Shown here one piece after another: positions 5,984 to 14,855 of a stretch of 18,245 nucleotides of DNA (positions are counted from its first letter, which is position 1; the number at the start of each line of letters is the position of its first letter). This DNA comes from an uncultured Oscillospiraceae bacterium. GTDB lineage: Bacteria; Bacillota; Clostridia; Oscillospirales; Oscillospiraceae. A model generated the notes under the pieces. The model saw only the letters and a program-made list of their open reading frames with translations, did not search any database and was not told where the DNA came from. The stretch covers positions 1 through 18,245 of the forward strand of contig CANRNA010000010.1 in assembly GCA_947631805.1 (NCBI GenBank), in the 5' to 3' direction. A program made the translations under genes and the position numbers.

Positions 5984-7894
5984 TTTCGACGTCATGACAC
6001 CAGCGATGCCGACGGTGGCCTTGCCCGTGTCGGTCAGGTCCTCGTAGGCGGGGATGGAGCCGGTCACGTTCTCGTTCAGCCAGCACATGTCGATGATCTG
6101 CTCTGGGCTCAGGGACTGGCCCTTGCCCAGCACCGGGTGCCCGGCCTGGTCGTAAAGGGGGCCCCGGAAGGGCTCGCATATACCGGCCCGGATGCTCTTT
6201 TCCAGCAGGCCCGCCAGCTTCCGGGTGCTGTCGGGGAGTTTGTCGGAATAGCGCATCTCCACCACCCCGGCGCTCATGCCCCAGTAGTAGTTCAGAGCCT
6301 TGCTGCTGCCGGTGTACTCGTTTTGGAAGGCCTTGGAGCGGATGCGCCGGATGAGGGCCTCGTAGTACGTGCCCCACTGGCACAGGGGCATGGCCAGGTT
6401 CAGCGGTCCGTTCTCCGTGATGACGGACAGGCCGAAGGGGCTCTTGCCCCGGTCGGCCAGACGGGCCAGGTCCTGGGAGGAGATGAGCCGGATGTCCCGG
6501 TCGGTGAGCCGCTTGGCGGCGGCCTCCACGCCTCCCACGGAGGACCACTCCAGATATACCCTGGCACGGGGATTGGCCGTCTGCACCCCCAGGGCGAAGG
6601 CGTTGATGCCCGCCACCTGGCCGAAAATGGGGTAGTCGCAGATATAGCCTACGTTCTCGCTGCCGCACAGGGTACCGGCGATGACCCCGGCGATGAACTT
6701 GGCCTCGTACATCCTGGCGTAGTAGGTGCGGATATAGCGGTGAGACATGTTCAGCGAGCAGTTGAGCACGGTGATCTTGGGATGGTCCACCGCCGCCCGG
6801 AGGCTGGCGGGCAGGAGCCGGGGGGAGGTGGTGAAGATGACGGAGCAGCCGTCGGCCACGGCCTGCTCGATGACCTCGCCCGGGTCCGCGTCCAGGGCGT
6901 TGAGGTAGGCCGCCGTCTCTATCTGGTCGCCGAAGACCCGCTGCACGTGCTCCCGGCCCAACTCATGGCCGTAGGTCCAGCCGGAGAGGGCGGGGTTCTT
7001 GTCGTGGATGAAGGCCACCTTGAGGGGCTTTTCTGTCCGGGGCAGGACCTTGGACAGCAGGCCCTCGGGCTTTTCCGCCTCGGGGGAGAGCTTCACGTCG
7101 ATGGGGGTCTCCTCCTGCTGGAGGGTTATCTCCTCCCACACCTGGGCCACGGAGCGTTTTATCTCCGCGGCGCTCTTCTGGCGCAGGCTTTGATAGCCGA
7201 AGACCTCCATGTAGGCCAGCATGGCGTCGCCCACGGTGGAGGTGAGGCGCTTGCCGCCGTTGGCCTCGTAGGCCTGGCGGAAGTAGCAGAAGGCGGCGTG
7301 GAAGGCCATGCGGTCGTCGTCGGACCACATCTCGCCCACGCTCTTGCCCAGAAGCTGCTGGAGCCGGGCATAACTGCCGGGCTTGGAGAATTCCAGGTAG
7401 TTCACCCGGCTGGACCGGTAGAACTCCACAAACTCAAAATAGACCGCCGTCTCCCGGTCGTCCCGGGGCTCGGGGAGGATGCGGGTGACGTGGGCGTCCA
7501 CGCTCTCCGCGCCGAAGAAGCGCAGGACGCTGACCCGCTTGTTGCCCTCCTCTACGTAGTAGCGGTTCATATATTCGTAGACCTTGATGGGGTCCCGGAT
7601 GCCCTCGTCCAGATGGGCCATGCACAGGGACTGCCATTTCTCGGCAAACTCCGTGTCGAAGCTCATCAGGGGCATGAAGTTCCGGGCAAAGGCGTTGGTG
7701 CGCATAGCCGTGCGGGTGCCCACGATGAATTCCATGGGTATTTGAACGATCCCCAGGTCCACGCCGCCGGAAAAGCGCTCCGCCGGGAGGAAGGCGTCCA
7801 GGGCCGGGGGATAGGGGTGCTGCCCGGCGGAGACACAGCGGCGGAATTCCTTTTGCGCCAGCTTTTGGGCGTCGGTGTAATAGGGAGTGAGCAT
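5972..7894 (-). CDS. ParB-like/BMP (PnrA-type) ligand-binding fusion protein, cytoplasmic
   Basis: The product has 640 residues. Residues about 290-560 resemble the BMP/Med/PnrA periplasmic-binding family, starting LKVAFIHDKNPALSGWTYGH and including YEAKFIAGVIAG (396-407), GYICDYPIFGQVAGINAFALG (417-437) and a late VITENGPLNLA. Members are normally exported lipoproteins that bind purine nucleosides for ABC import, but this protein has no signal peptide or lipobox. The N-terminal half has a ParB/sulfiredoxin-like signature, YYVEEGNKRVSVLRFFGAES (112-131), followed by a helical stretch; residues 1-100 are unassigned. The start ATG at 7894 follows AAAGGAT, with a promoter upstream. No transporter genes adjoin it. 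The architecture suggests an intracellular ligand sensor or regulator rather than a transport receptor. The BMP half is secure, the ParB-like half moderately so, and the role is inferred. Confidence 0.82.
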   Translation of the reverse strand: MLTPYYTDAQKLAQKEFRRCVSAGQHPYPPALDAFLPAERFSGGVDLGIVQIPMEFIVGTRTAMRTNAFARNFMPLMSFDTEFAEKWQSLCMAHLDEGIRDPIKVYEYMNRYYVEEGNKRVSVLRFFGAESVDAHVTRILPEPRDDRETAVYFEFVEFYRSSRVNYLEFSKPGSYARLQQLLGKSVGEMWSDDDRMAFHAAFCYFRQAYEANGGKRLTSTVGDAMLAYMEVFGYQSLRQKSAAEIKRSVAQVWEEITLQQEETPIDVKLSPEAEKPEGLLSKVLPRTEKPLKVAFIHDKNPALSGWTYGHELGREHVQRVFGDQIETAAYLNALDADPGEVIEQAVADGCSVIFTTSPRLLPASLRAAVDHPKITVLNCSLNMSHRYIRTYYARMYEAKFIAGVIAGTLCGSENVGYICDYPIFGQVAGINAFALGVQTANPRARVYLEWSSVGGVEAAAKRLTDRDIRLISSQDLARLADRGKSPFGLSVITENGPLNLAMPLCQWGTYYEALIRRIRSKAFQNEYTGSSKALNYYWGMSAGVVEMRYSDKLPDSTRKLAGLLEKSIRAGICEPFRGPLYDQAGHPVLGKGQSLSPEQIIDMCWLNENVTGSIPAYEDLTDTGKATVGIAGVMTSKQEK

Positions 7895-7942
7895 GCGCTG
7901 TCATATCCTTTCAGGGTATAGAGTGTAGGTATTCAAGGGATC

Positions 7943-7972
7943 ATTGTACCCTATTCCCCCCGACGGACACAA
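7943..7972 (-). promoter_or_regulatory. Promoter of the ParB-like/BMP gene
   Basis: On the minus strand TTGTGT (7972-7967), an 18-bp spacer and TACAAT (7948-7943) form a plausible sigma-A promoter, leaving a leader of about 40 nt. It lies just downstream of the terminator that closes the sigma/anti-sigma operon. Confidence 0.6.
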
Positions 7973-7986
7973 GAGGGAATATAGCC

Positions 7987-8015
7987 AAAAAGCCCCCGGA
8001 AAACCGGGGGCTTTT
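7987..8015 (-). terminator. Intrinsic terminator of the sigma/anti-sigma operon
   Basis: GCCCCCGG (7992-7999) pairs with CCGGGGGC (8004-8011) around an AAAA loop, flanked by AAAAA on the left and TTTT on the right. On the minus strand it reads as a GC-rich hairpin followed by TTTTT, 27 nt past the anti-sigma stop codon. The flanks make it potentially bidirectional. Confidence 0.88.
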
Positions 8016-8041
8016 CGCGGTTATGAACGATAAAAACCGGG

Positions 8042-9052
8042 TCATTCCAAGGGGAAGGTGACCTCCCAGGGACCCTGGACCGGGTCGGAATGGATCATGA
8101 ACCAGCCGCAGAGAGTCAGCGCCGCCGCCTCGTCCGGCGACACATCGAAGATGAAGTCTTCGCAGACCATCCTGTGGTCACCGACATATTGGGGGCTCCG
8201 GGCCCAGGCGAAGATGTCGCCCTCGTCCATCCCGTCCTCCGGCGCCTCGGCAAGATACACGATGCCGCTGGTCCCTGAATCGGTGCGGATCTGCACATGG
8301 AGTTTGCCGTCGATCCAGCCGAGGCCGCTCACTTCCGCGCCGGGGCATATCTCCACGATGGTCTGGCCGAGGGGCAGGCAGTCTATGGTGCGGTCGGCGA
8401 ACTGCTCCTTGTCCGCGTTGAAGAAGGATGCCTCCATAGACACGGTGTCGGCCGCCTCGCCCACTGCCGACAGATCCACGCCCTGGACGGGGGTGTCCTG
8501 CAGGGCCGTATGGCCGGATAACTCCCAGAGACGGAACGTCACCTTGCCGGGCTGGATGAGGGTGCCGTCCAGGGGGGCCAGTTGGGTGAGAAAGACGGCG
8601 GTGCGGGTGTCCTCGTCGTAGTCCTCCAGCGCGCAGGTGCCGCCCACGACGGAGGCGTCGAAGCCCTTTTTGATGTCGTAGCTGTCGCAGAGATCGAGTG
8701 TGTCGTCGAAAAGGTCCCCCTCCAGGTCGGTCATGGCGATGCGGATATAGGCGGTGTTGTTCTCGATGACAGCGCTGTCCACGGTCATGCGCACACCATT
8801 TTTCTCGCATGTCTCGTTCACGGGTTTCAGGCTCTGGGCCATGGCGGGGGACAGGGCGTACATGATGGTATAGCCCATGTCGGTGTAGGCCACCGCCAGA
8901 GCGGGCACGGCCAGGACCATGCACACCGCCAGCACCGCGGCCATGACCCCCAGCCAGCGGGCGGTGCGGCGCCGCCGGACGGGGGCGTCCCCGTCGGCCA
9001 GGAAGCGGTCGTTCACGTCGTTCAGAGCGTCGATGATATTTTCTGCTTTCAC
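8042..9052 (-). CDS. Anti-sigma factor, DUF4179-like, single-pass membrane protein
   Basis: The product has 336 residues. A short cytoplasmic part (1-30, ending in RRRRTAR) is followed by one membrane segment at about 33-55 and a large extracytoplasmic beta-rich domain. This matches DUF4179-type anti-sigma factors encoded next to ECF sigma genes in clostridia. The GTG start (9052-9050) overlaps the sigma stop codon as GTGA, so translation is probably coupled and the two proteins made in fixed ratio. The cytoplasmic segment is expected to hold the sigma factor inactive until an envelope signal is sensed by the outer domain; the signal is unknown. The gene ends 27 nt before a strong terminator. 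Function follows from topology and position; the outer domain has no motif I can match to a ligand. Confidence 0.8.
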   Translation of the reverse strand: MKAENIIDALNDVNDRFLADGDAPVRRRRTARWLGVMAAVLAVCMVLAVPALAVAYTDMGYTIMYALSPAMAQSLKPVNETCEKNGVRMTVDSAVIENNTAYIRIAMTDLEGDLFDDTLDLCDSYDIKKGFDASVVGGTCALEDYDEDTRTAVFLTQLAPLDGTLIQPGKVTFRLWELSGHTALQDTPVQGVDLSAVGEAADTVSMEASFFNADKEQFADRTIDCLPLGQTIVEICPGAEVSGLGWIDGKLHVQIRTDSGTSGIVYLAEAPEDGMDEGDIFAWARSPQYVGDHRMVCEDFIFDVSPDEAAALTLCGWFMIHSDPVQGPWEVTFPLE

Positions 9053-9606
9053 AGCAGTTCCTCCTTTTCAAGAAAGGCCCGCAGCCGGGCCCTGGTCCGG
9101 GCCAGCATGGACTTCACCTTGCTCTGGGAGAAGCCGTAGCGGGCGCAGATGGCGGCGATGGGGTCCATGTACCAGTACCGGCGCAGAAATACCCGCCGCT
9201 CCCTGTCGGGCAGAGCCTCCAAAAACCGGTCCAGAGCCTCCGTCAGGGCGGCGGCCTCCGCCGTCCGGACCGGGTCGCTCCCGCCGGGGAGCACGCTATC
9301 CAGCTCCTCCAAGGCCAGCTCCATCTGCCCGCCGCCCCGCTTTTGGGCGTCCCGGGCCCGCCATATCCCAATGGCGGCCCGGCGGGTGAGCTTGGCAAGG
9401 TAGGTGCGCAGCGTCTCTGGCCGGTGGGGCGGTATGGAGCCCCAGGCGGCCATCCAGGCGTCGTTCACCGCCTCGTCCACGTCCCGGTCGTCCGGCAGGA
9501 TGCGGCCCGCCACGGCCCGGCAGTAGGGGCCGTAGGCCGCCTCCGTCTCGTCCAGAGCGCGCTCCGAGCGGGCGAAGTACAGCGCCAGTATTTCTTGGTC
9601 CTTCAC
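9049..9606 (-). CDS. ECF-type sigma-70 family RNA polymerase sigma factor
   Basis: The product has 185 residues from a GTG at 9606, chosen because AAGGAGG lies 9 nt upstream. An ATG at 9612 in the same frame is only 3 nt from that site but would add just two residues. Region 2 spans about 24-90, including DRDVDEAVNDAWMAAWGSIP with the DxxxxxAWxxxW-type core-binding pattern. Region 4 spans about 120-180, including LPDRERRVFLRRYWYM and a helix-turn-helix ending SQSKVKSMLARTRARLRAFL. There is no extra C-terminal domain. It would direct RNA polymerase to a stress or envelope regulon, held in check by the overlapping DUF4179-like gene. The family call is very secure, the regulon unknown. Confidence 0.92.
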   Translation of the reverse strand: MKDQEILALYFARSERALDETEAAYGPYCRAVAGRILPDDRDVDEAVNDAWMAAWGSIPPHRPETLRTYLAKLTRRAAIGIWRARDAQKRGGGQMELALEELDSVLPGGSDPVRTAEAAALTEALDRFLEALPDRERRVFLRRYWYMDPIAAICARYGFSQSKVKSMLARTRARLRAFLEKEELL

Positions 9607-9643
9607 GGACATCCACCTCCTTCGTATACGGGGTCCCGCACTC

Positions 9644-9674
9644 CTATACTGGCCAAAAAAGCGAAAAGGTCGCA
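9644..9674 (-). promoter_or_regulatory. Possible autoregulated promoter of the sigma operon
   Basis: On the minus strand TGCGAC (9674-9669) followed by a T-rich stretch and GTATAG (9649-9644) stands about 40 nt before the sigma start codon. The spacer of 19 bp and non-consensus boxes do not suit sigma-A, which would fit recognition by the ECF factor itself. This is a weak call made by eye. Confidence 0.25.
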
Positions 9675-9694
9675 CAAAGAGAAAAAAATATCTC

Positions 9695-9726
9695 CAAAAA
9701 AGAAAAGGCCCCGGTCGGGGCCTTTT
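9695..9726 (-). terminator. Intrinsic terminator of glgBA
   Basis: AAAAGGCCCC (9703-9712) pairs with GGGGCCTTTT (9717-9726) around a 4-nt loop. On the minus strand the stem is followed by a T-rich run (TTTTCTTTTTT), 16 nt after the glgA stop codon. It is a textbook intrinsic terminator. Confidence 0.92.
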
Positions 9727-9742
9727 CGTGTGCGGGTTGTCC

Positions 9743-11205
9743 TCAGAGCATGGACAGATAGAGCTGGGCGTACTCGAAGGCCCAGTTGTCGCAGCTGTAG
9801 TCCACGGCCATGGCCTGCTTGATGAGCCCGGCCAGGGCCTTCTTGTCCTGGTACACGCCCAGGGCCCGGCGGACGGCGTCGGCCATGTCGTCCCCGTCCA
9901 TGCGGGAGAAGGAAAAGCCCGTGCCCTCCCCGGTGTACTGGTTGTAGGGCTGGACCGTGTCCCGCAGGCCGCCGGTCTCCCGGACGATGGGCAGGGTGCC
10001 GTAGGCCATGGCGATGAGCTGGGAGATGCCGCAGGGCTCGAACCGGGAGGGCATGAGGAAGAAGTCGCACCCGGCGTAGATGTGGTGGCTCAGGTCGTCG
10101 TCGTAGCCTATCCAGGCGCAGGCCCGGCCGGGGTGGCGCTCCTCCAGGCCCCGGAGCCAGGACTCATATTTCCGGTTGCCGTTGCCCAGCAGGATGAACG
10201 CGCAGTCATTTTCCCACAGGAGCTTGTCCATCACCGCCATCACAAGCTCCAGGCCCTTTTGCTCCACCAGCCGCGTGACCATGCCGATGAGGGGCCGCTG
10301 GGGGACGGGCTCCAGGCCAGTCTCCTCCATGAGCGCGGCCTTGCAGACGGCCTTGCCCGCCAGCTTGGAGGCGGTGAAGTTGGCCGGGATGCGGGGGTCC
10401 TTGCCGGGCCGCCAGACGGTCTTGTCGATGCCGTTGACGATGCCGGTCACGTCGCCCCGCAGGCTCAGAACCGGGTCCAGGCCCTCCCCGTACTCCCAGG
10501 TGCATATCTCCCGGGCATAGGAGGGGCTGACCGTGTTCACCCGGTCGGCCATGACGCAGCCCGCCTTCAAAAAGGCGGCCATGCCGTACCGCTCCATGAG
10601 CCCTAGGCACCCGTCGGGGATGGACAGGTAGTCCTGGACAAAGTCGAACTTGCACAGGCCCTGGTAGGCGATGTTGTGGATGGTGAGCAGGGTCTTCGTC
10701 TGGCCCAGGGGGGAGTCTATGTACTGGGTCTTCAAAAGCAGGGGCAGCATGCCGGTGTGCCAGTCGTTGCAGTGGATGACGTCGGGGATGAAGTCCAGGC
10801 GGAACAGGCTCTCCAGCACCGCCCTGGTGAAGAAGGCGTACTGCTCCCCCTCCCGGTCGGGCATATAGATGGGCCCGCCGAAGTATTCCTCGTTTTCAAT
10901 GAGCCAGATGGTGACCCCGTCCAGCATCAGCCGGTTCACGCCCACGAACTTGCTCCGCCAGCCCAGGGACACGTAGAAGCTGAAGAGATACTCCACCCGG
11001 TCGCCGTATTTGTCCTTGATGACGCGGTGATAGGGGACCATCACCCGGGCGTCCATGCCCAGCTTGTTCAGATACTTGGGGAGCGTGCCCACCACGTCGG
11101 CCAGACCGCCGGTCTTGGCCAGAGGGGCGCACTCGGAGGCGGTGAGCAGCACCCGGACCGGACGGTCCAGGCCCTTTTCCCCGGCCAGGGCGGCCAGCTG
11201 GTTTT

Positions 11206-11224
<19 letters not shown>
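9743..11224 (-). CDS. glgA: Glycogen synthase (ADP-glucose type, GT5)
   Basis: The product has 493 residues, the normal length for bacterial GlgA (about 480). Family landmarks are in order: SECAPLAKTGGLADVVGTLP (30-49) with the sugar-nucleotide-binding KTGGL loop, CNDWHTGMLP (152-161), IVNGID (262-267), R318 and K323 in TRLVEQKG, and SRFEPCGISQL (393-403) with the catalytic-region Glu396. The enzyme transfers glucose from ADP-glucose to alpha-1,4-glucan ends in the cytoplasm. Its start lies inside the end of glgB (19-nt overlap) and has a purine-rich GGAGGAG upstream, so translation is coupled to glgB. It is the last gene of the operon, before a strong terminator. glgC, glgD and glgP, which supply ADP-glucose or degrade glycogen, are not in the window. 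The assignment is very secure. Confidence 0.96.
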
Positions 11225-13092
<1,868 letters not shown>

Positions 13093-13123
13093 TGCGACTA
13101 CCCCCGTTCTTGTTTCTCTCTCT

Positions 13124-13152
13124 ATCATAAACCATCCGGGGGTGATTTTCAA
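13124..13152 (-). promoter_or_regulatory. Sigma-A promoter of glgBA
   Basis: On the minus strand TTGAAA (13152-13147), exactly 17 bp, then TATGAT (13129-13124), a near-consensus vegetative promoter. Transcription would start near 13117, giving a leader of about 25 nt before the ATG at 13092. The -10 box overlaps a tempting upstream ATG, which rules that start out. Confidence 0.75.
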
Positions 13153-13155
13153 TAA

Positions 13156-13184
13156 TTGACAGCGCCGGAAAGATATAATAAAAT
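13156..13184 (+). promoter_or_regulatory. Consensus-like promoter pointing into the antisense strand of the ssb-like gene
   Basis: TTGACA (13156-13161), exactly 17 bp, then TAAAAT (13179-13184) within a very AT-rich patch. Its -35 box is only 3 bp from the glgB -35 box, so the two promoters are back to back. There is no convincing plus-strand gene downstream before deoC; a transcript would run antisense to the ssb-like gene. By match alone it is one of the best promoters in the window, but AT-rich sequence raises the chance of a coincidental match. Confidence 0.5.
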
Positions 13185-13206
13185 ATAAAAAATGCCGGAA
13201 AAATCC

Positions 13207-13812
13207 TCAGAGGGGGAAAATATCCGCGGCGGAGACCTCGAAGGCCAGCCGCTGAAAGCTCTCTCCGTCGATGACCTTGGTGTACTCCCGGCTCTGGAGA
13301 CGGCCCCGCACCGCCAGCTGGGTCCCCACGGGGGCGTCCGCCACGTCCCGTGCCTGCTGGCCCCAGGCGATGACGGGGATGTAATCGCTGCGGCGGTAGC
13401 GGCGGGCCACGGCCAGGATGATGTCGCATATCTCCCGGCCCATGGGGGTCACCCGGAGGGTGGGCTCCTTGCAGACGGCGCCGGTCAGGGCGATGTGGTT
13501 TTCGTCTCCCCCCTCTCCGGGGGCTATCTCCCTGGCGAAGATGGTCAGCACCAGCCGGTTGCCCACGCCGCTTTTGTTGTTGAACGAGCGGAGCTCTCCC
13601 GTGATGCGCACGGGTCCCGCCTCCAGCAGACCGCCGGAGGGGAGCAGGGACTCCCTGGCAACGATGTTCACCGTGTCGGCGGTGCCGCTCAGACGGCGGG
13701 TCCGGAGGGGAAAGGTGAAAAACCGGATGCCCCGGCTCTCATGGGAATAACGGGGGAGGGCGGTGACCGTGCCGCACAGCTCCGCCCGGTTGGTGGCAAA
13801 GACCTCGTCCAT
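13207..13812 (-). CDS. Single-stranded DNA-binding-like protein with two OB folds
   Basis: The product has 201 residues from ATG 13812, with GAGGTG 8 nt upstream. The C-terminal half (about 106-198) is clearly SSB-like: an ALTGAVCKEPTLRVTPMGRE start, then YIPVIAWGQQARDV (144-157) and a closing AVRGRLQSREYTK. The N-terminal half (about 8-95) repeats the same outline in weaker form (ELCGTVTALPRY, FFTFPLRTRR, VRITGELRSFNN), suggesting a second, diverged OB fold. It lacks the acidic DDDIPF-type tail of housekeeping SSB, so it probably does not recruit replication partners in the same way. It is encoded alone, divergent from deoC. It may be a specialised SSB or a PriB-like factor; binding to single-stranded DNA is inferred from the fold. 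No confident promoter is visible upstream. Confidence 0.8.
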   Translation of the reverse strand: MDEVFATNRAELCGTVTALPRYSHESRGIRFFTFPLRTRRLSGTADTVNIVARESLLPSGGLLEAGPVRITGELRSFNNKSGVGNRLVLTIFAREIAPGEGGDENHIALTGAVCKEPTLRVTPMGREICDIILAVARRYRRSDYIPVIAWGQQARDVADAPVGTQLAVRGRLQSREYTKVIDGESFQRLAFEVSAADIFPL

Positions 13813-13915
13813 TAGACGCACCTCACAAGCGTTGATGGTCCAATTTATGAGCCGGGCCGGGCGGTTATGAAAACAAAATACGCGGGGCGCCTGTCCCGCC
13901 TGAGGAGGATACGCT

Positions 13916-14614
13916 ATGGAACTGAACGAGATACTGCGCCGGTGCGACCACACCCTGCTGCGCCAGGACGCCACCATGCAGGAGATACGCGCTCTGTGCG
14001 ACGAGGGCATCCGCTACGGGGTGGCCTCCGTGTGCATCCCCCCCTGCCACGTGGCGGGGGCCAAGCGCTATGTGGGGACCCGTCTGCCCATCTGCACGGT
14101 CATCGGCTTCCCCAACGGCTACAACACCACCGCCGTCAAGGTCCACGAGGCCCGGGACGCCATCGCCAACGGGGCCGCAGAGATAGACATGGTGGTGAAC
14201 CTGGCCATGGTGAAGGACGCCTGCTGGGACGACGTGCTCCGGGAGATCGTGGCCCTCCGGGACGCCACCGCCGGGCACATCCTGAAGGTCATCATCGAGA
14301 CATGCCTGCTGACGGAGGAGGAGAAAAGGCGGATGTGCGAGGTCGTCAGCTCCTCCGGCGCGGACTATATCAAGACCTCTACCGGCTTTTCCACCGGCGG
14401 GGCCACCAGGGAGGACGTGAAGCTGCTGCGGGAGTGCTGCGGCCCCCACGTGAAGGTGAAGGCCTCCGGCGGCATCAAGACCCTCCAGGACGCGGAGGAT
14501 TTCATCAGCCTGGGGGCGGACCGCCTGGGCACCAGCCGTATCGTGAAGCTGGCGGTGGAGATGGAAAACGCCCCGGCTCCTGCCCAGACGCCGGAGGCCC
14601 CCGCCGAATACTGA
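13916..14614 (+). CDS. deoC: Deoxyribose-phosphate aldolase
   Basis: The product has 232 residues, within the normal range for DeoC. The start ATG has AGGAGG 7 nt upstream. Active-site landmarks are visible: Asp91 in EIDMVVN, the Schiff-base lysine Lys153 in YIKTSTGFSTGGAT (151-164) and Lys182 in VKASGGIKT (181-189). The enzyme splits 2-deoxyribose-5-phosphate into glyceraldehyde-3-phosphate and acetaldehyde, the last step of deoxynucleoside catabolism. It stands alone here, without deoA, deoB or deoD. The C-terminus carries a short Pro/Ala-rich tail (APAPAQTPEAPAEY) beyond the fold. No clear promoter is seen in the 103 nt upstream, and 42 nt separate its stop from the infC promoter without a strong terminator, so readthrough into the infC leader is possible. 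Confidence 0.95.
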   Translation: MELNEILRRCDHTLLRQDATMQEIRALCDEGIRYGVASVCIPPCHVAGAKRYVGTRLPICTVIGFPNGYNTTAVKVHEARDAIANGAAEIDMVVNLAMVKDACWDDVLREIVALRDATAGHILKVIIETCLLTEEEKRRMCEVVSSSGADYIKTSTGFSTGGATREDVKLLRECCGPHVKVKASGGIKTLQDAEDFISLGADRLGTSRIVKLAVEMENAPAPAQTPEAPAEY

Positions 14615-14656
14615 CGCGGCACCGGGAGATTTTTCCCCGGCCTGGAAAAAACAGAC

Positions 14657-14685
14657 TTGACAAAGGGGCCGGGGGCTGGTATAGT
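14657..14685 (+). promoter_or_regulatory. Sigma-A promoter of infC-rpmI-rplT
   Basis: TTGACA (14657-14662), 17 bp, then TATAGT (14680-14685): a perfect -35 box and near-perfect -10 box. Transcription should begin near 14692, giving a leader of about 164 nt before infC. Confidence 0.85.
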
Positions 14686-14691
14686 AATCAG

Positions 14692-14855
14692 GCACAAAGC
14701 AGGACGCAGTGGTATCCGTCCTCGCCCGGCCGCCCAGAGCGCGCCGCGGCCGCAGACCGTTTTTTCCCGGCTGGCCGGGGAGATGAGCGTTCATGCGCGG
14801 ATACGTCCTGTATCCGCGCTTTTTGTGCGACGAAACACAGGGAGGTGCTCTGGCA
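14692..14855 (+). promoter_or_regulatory. infC leader RNA with attenuation potential (L20-leader-like by position)
   Basis: The stretch is untranslated and highly structured. GGACG (14702-14706) can pair with CGTCC (14717-14721). GTATCCG (14712-14718) is also complementary to CGGATAC (14798-14804), the 5' arm of the terminator hairpin just ahead of infC, so it could act as an antiterminator. In Bacillus the equivalent operon is controlled by ribosomal protein L20 binding its leader and causing premature termination. The layout here fits that scheme, but I cannot match the L20 site itself. Confidence 0.5.
14795..14824 (+). terminator. Leader terminator (attenuator) upstream of infC
   Basis: GCGCGGATAC (14795-14804) pairs perfectly with GTATCCGCGC (14810-14819) around a 5-nt loop, followed by TTTTT (14820-14824). 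It lies about 30 nt before the infC start, between the operon promoter and the genes, so it must be bypassed or regulated for expression. Confidence 0.82.

Noticed and set aside
5714..7921. A plus-strand open frame of 735 codons opposite the BMP-type gene
   Set aside because: Its composition is that of an antisense shadow, it starts within the tandem repeat, and the minus-strand gene has family motifs, a ribosome binding site and a promoter.
13093..13152. Longer glgB start with 20 extra residues
   Set aside because: The extra codons overlap the promoter -35 and -10 boxes, so they would not be transcribed from it.
13192..13815. A leaderless 207-codon plus-strand gene behind the promoter at 13156-13184
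   Set aside because: It lies wholly opposite the ssb-like gene and shows no motif or domain. The promoter is kept as a finding, the reading frame is not.
14735..14765. A further terminator in the infC leader before the TTTTTT run near 14760
   Set aside because: The nearest stem (GGCCGC/GCGGCC) ends about eight nucleotides before the T-run, so it is not a convincing intrinsic terminator.
14793..14855. Longer infC start at ATG 14793
   Set aside because: It lies at the edge of the leader terminator stem and would add residues not seen in IF-3. The ribosome binding site at 14840-14847 supports a start downstream.
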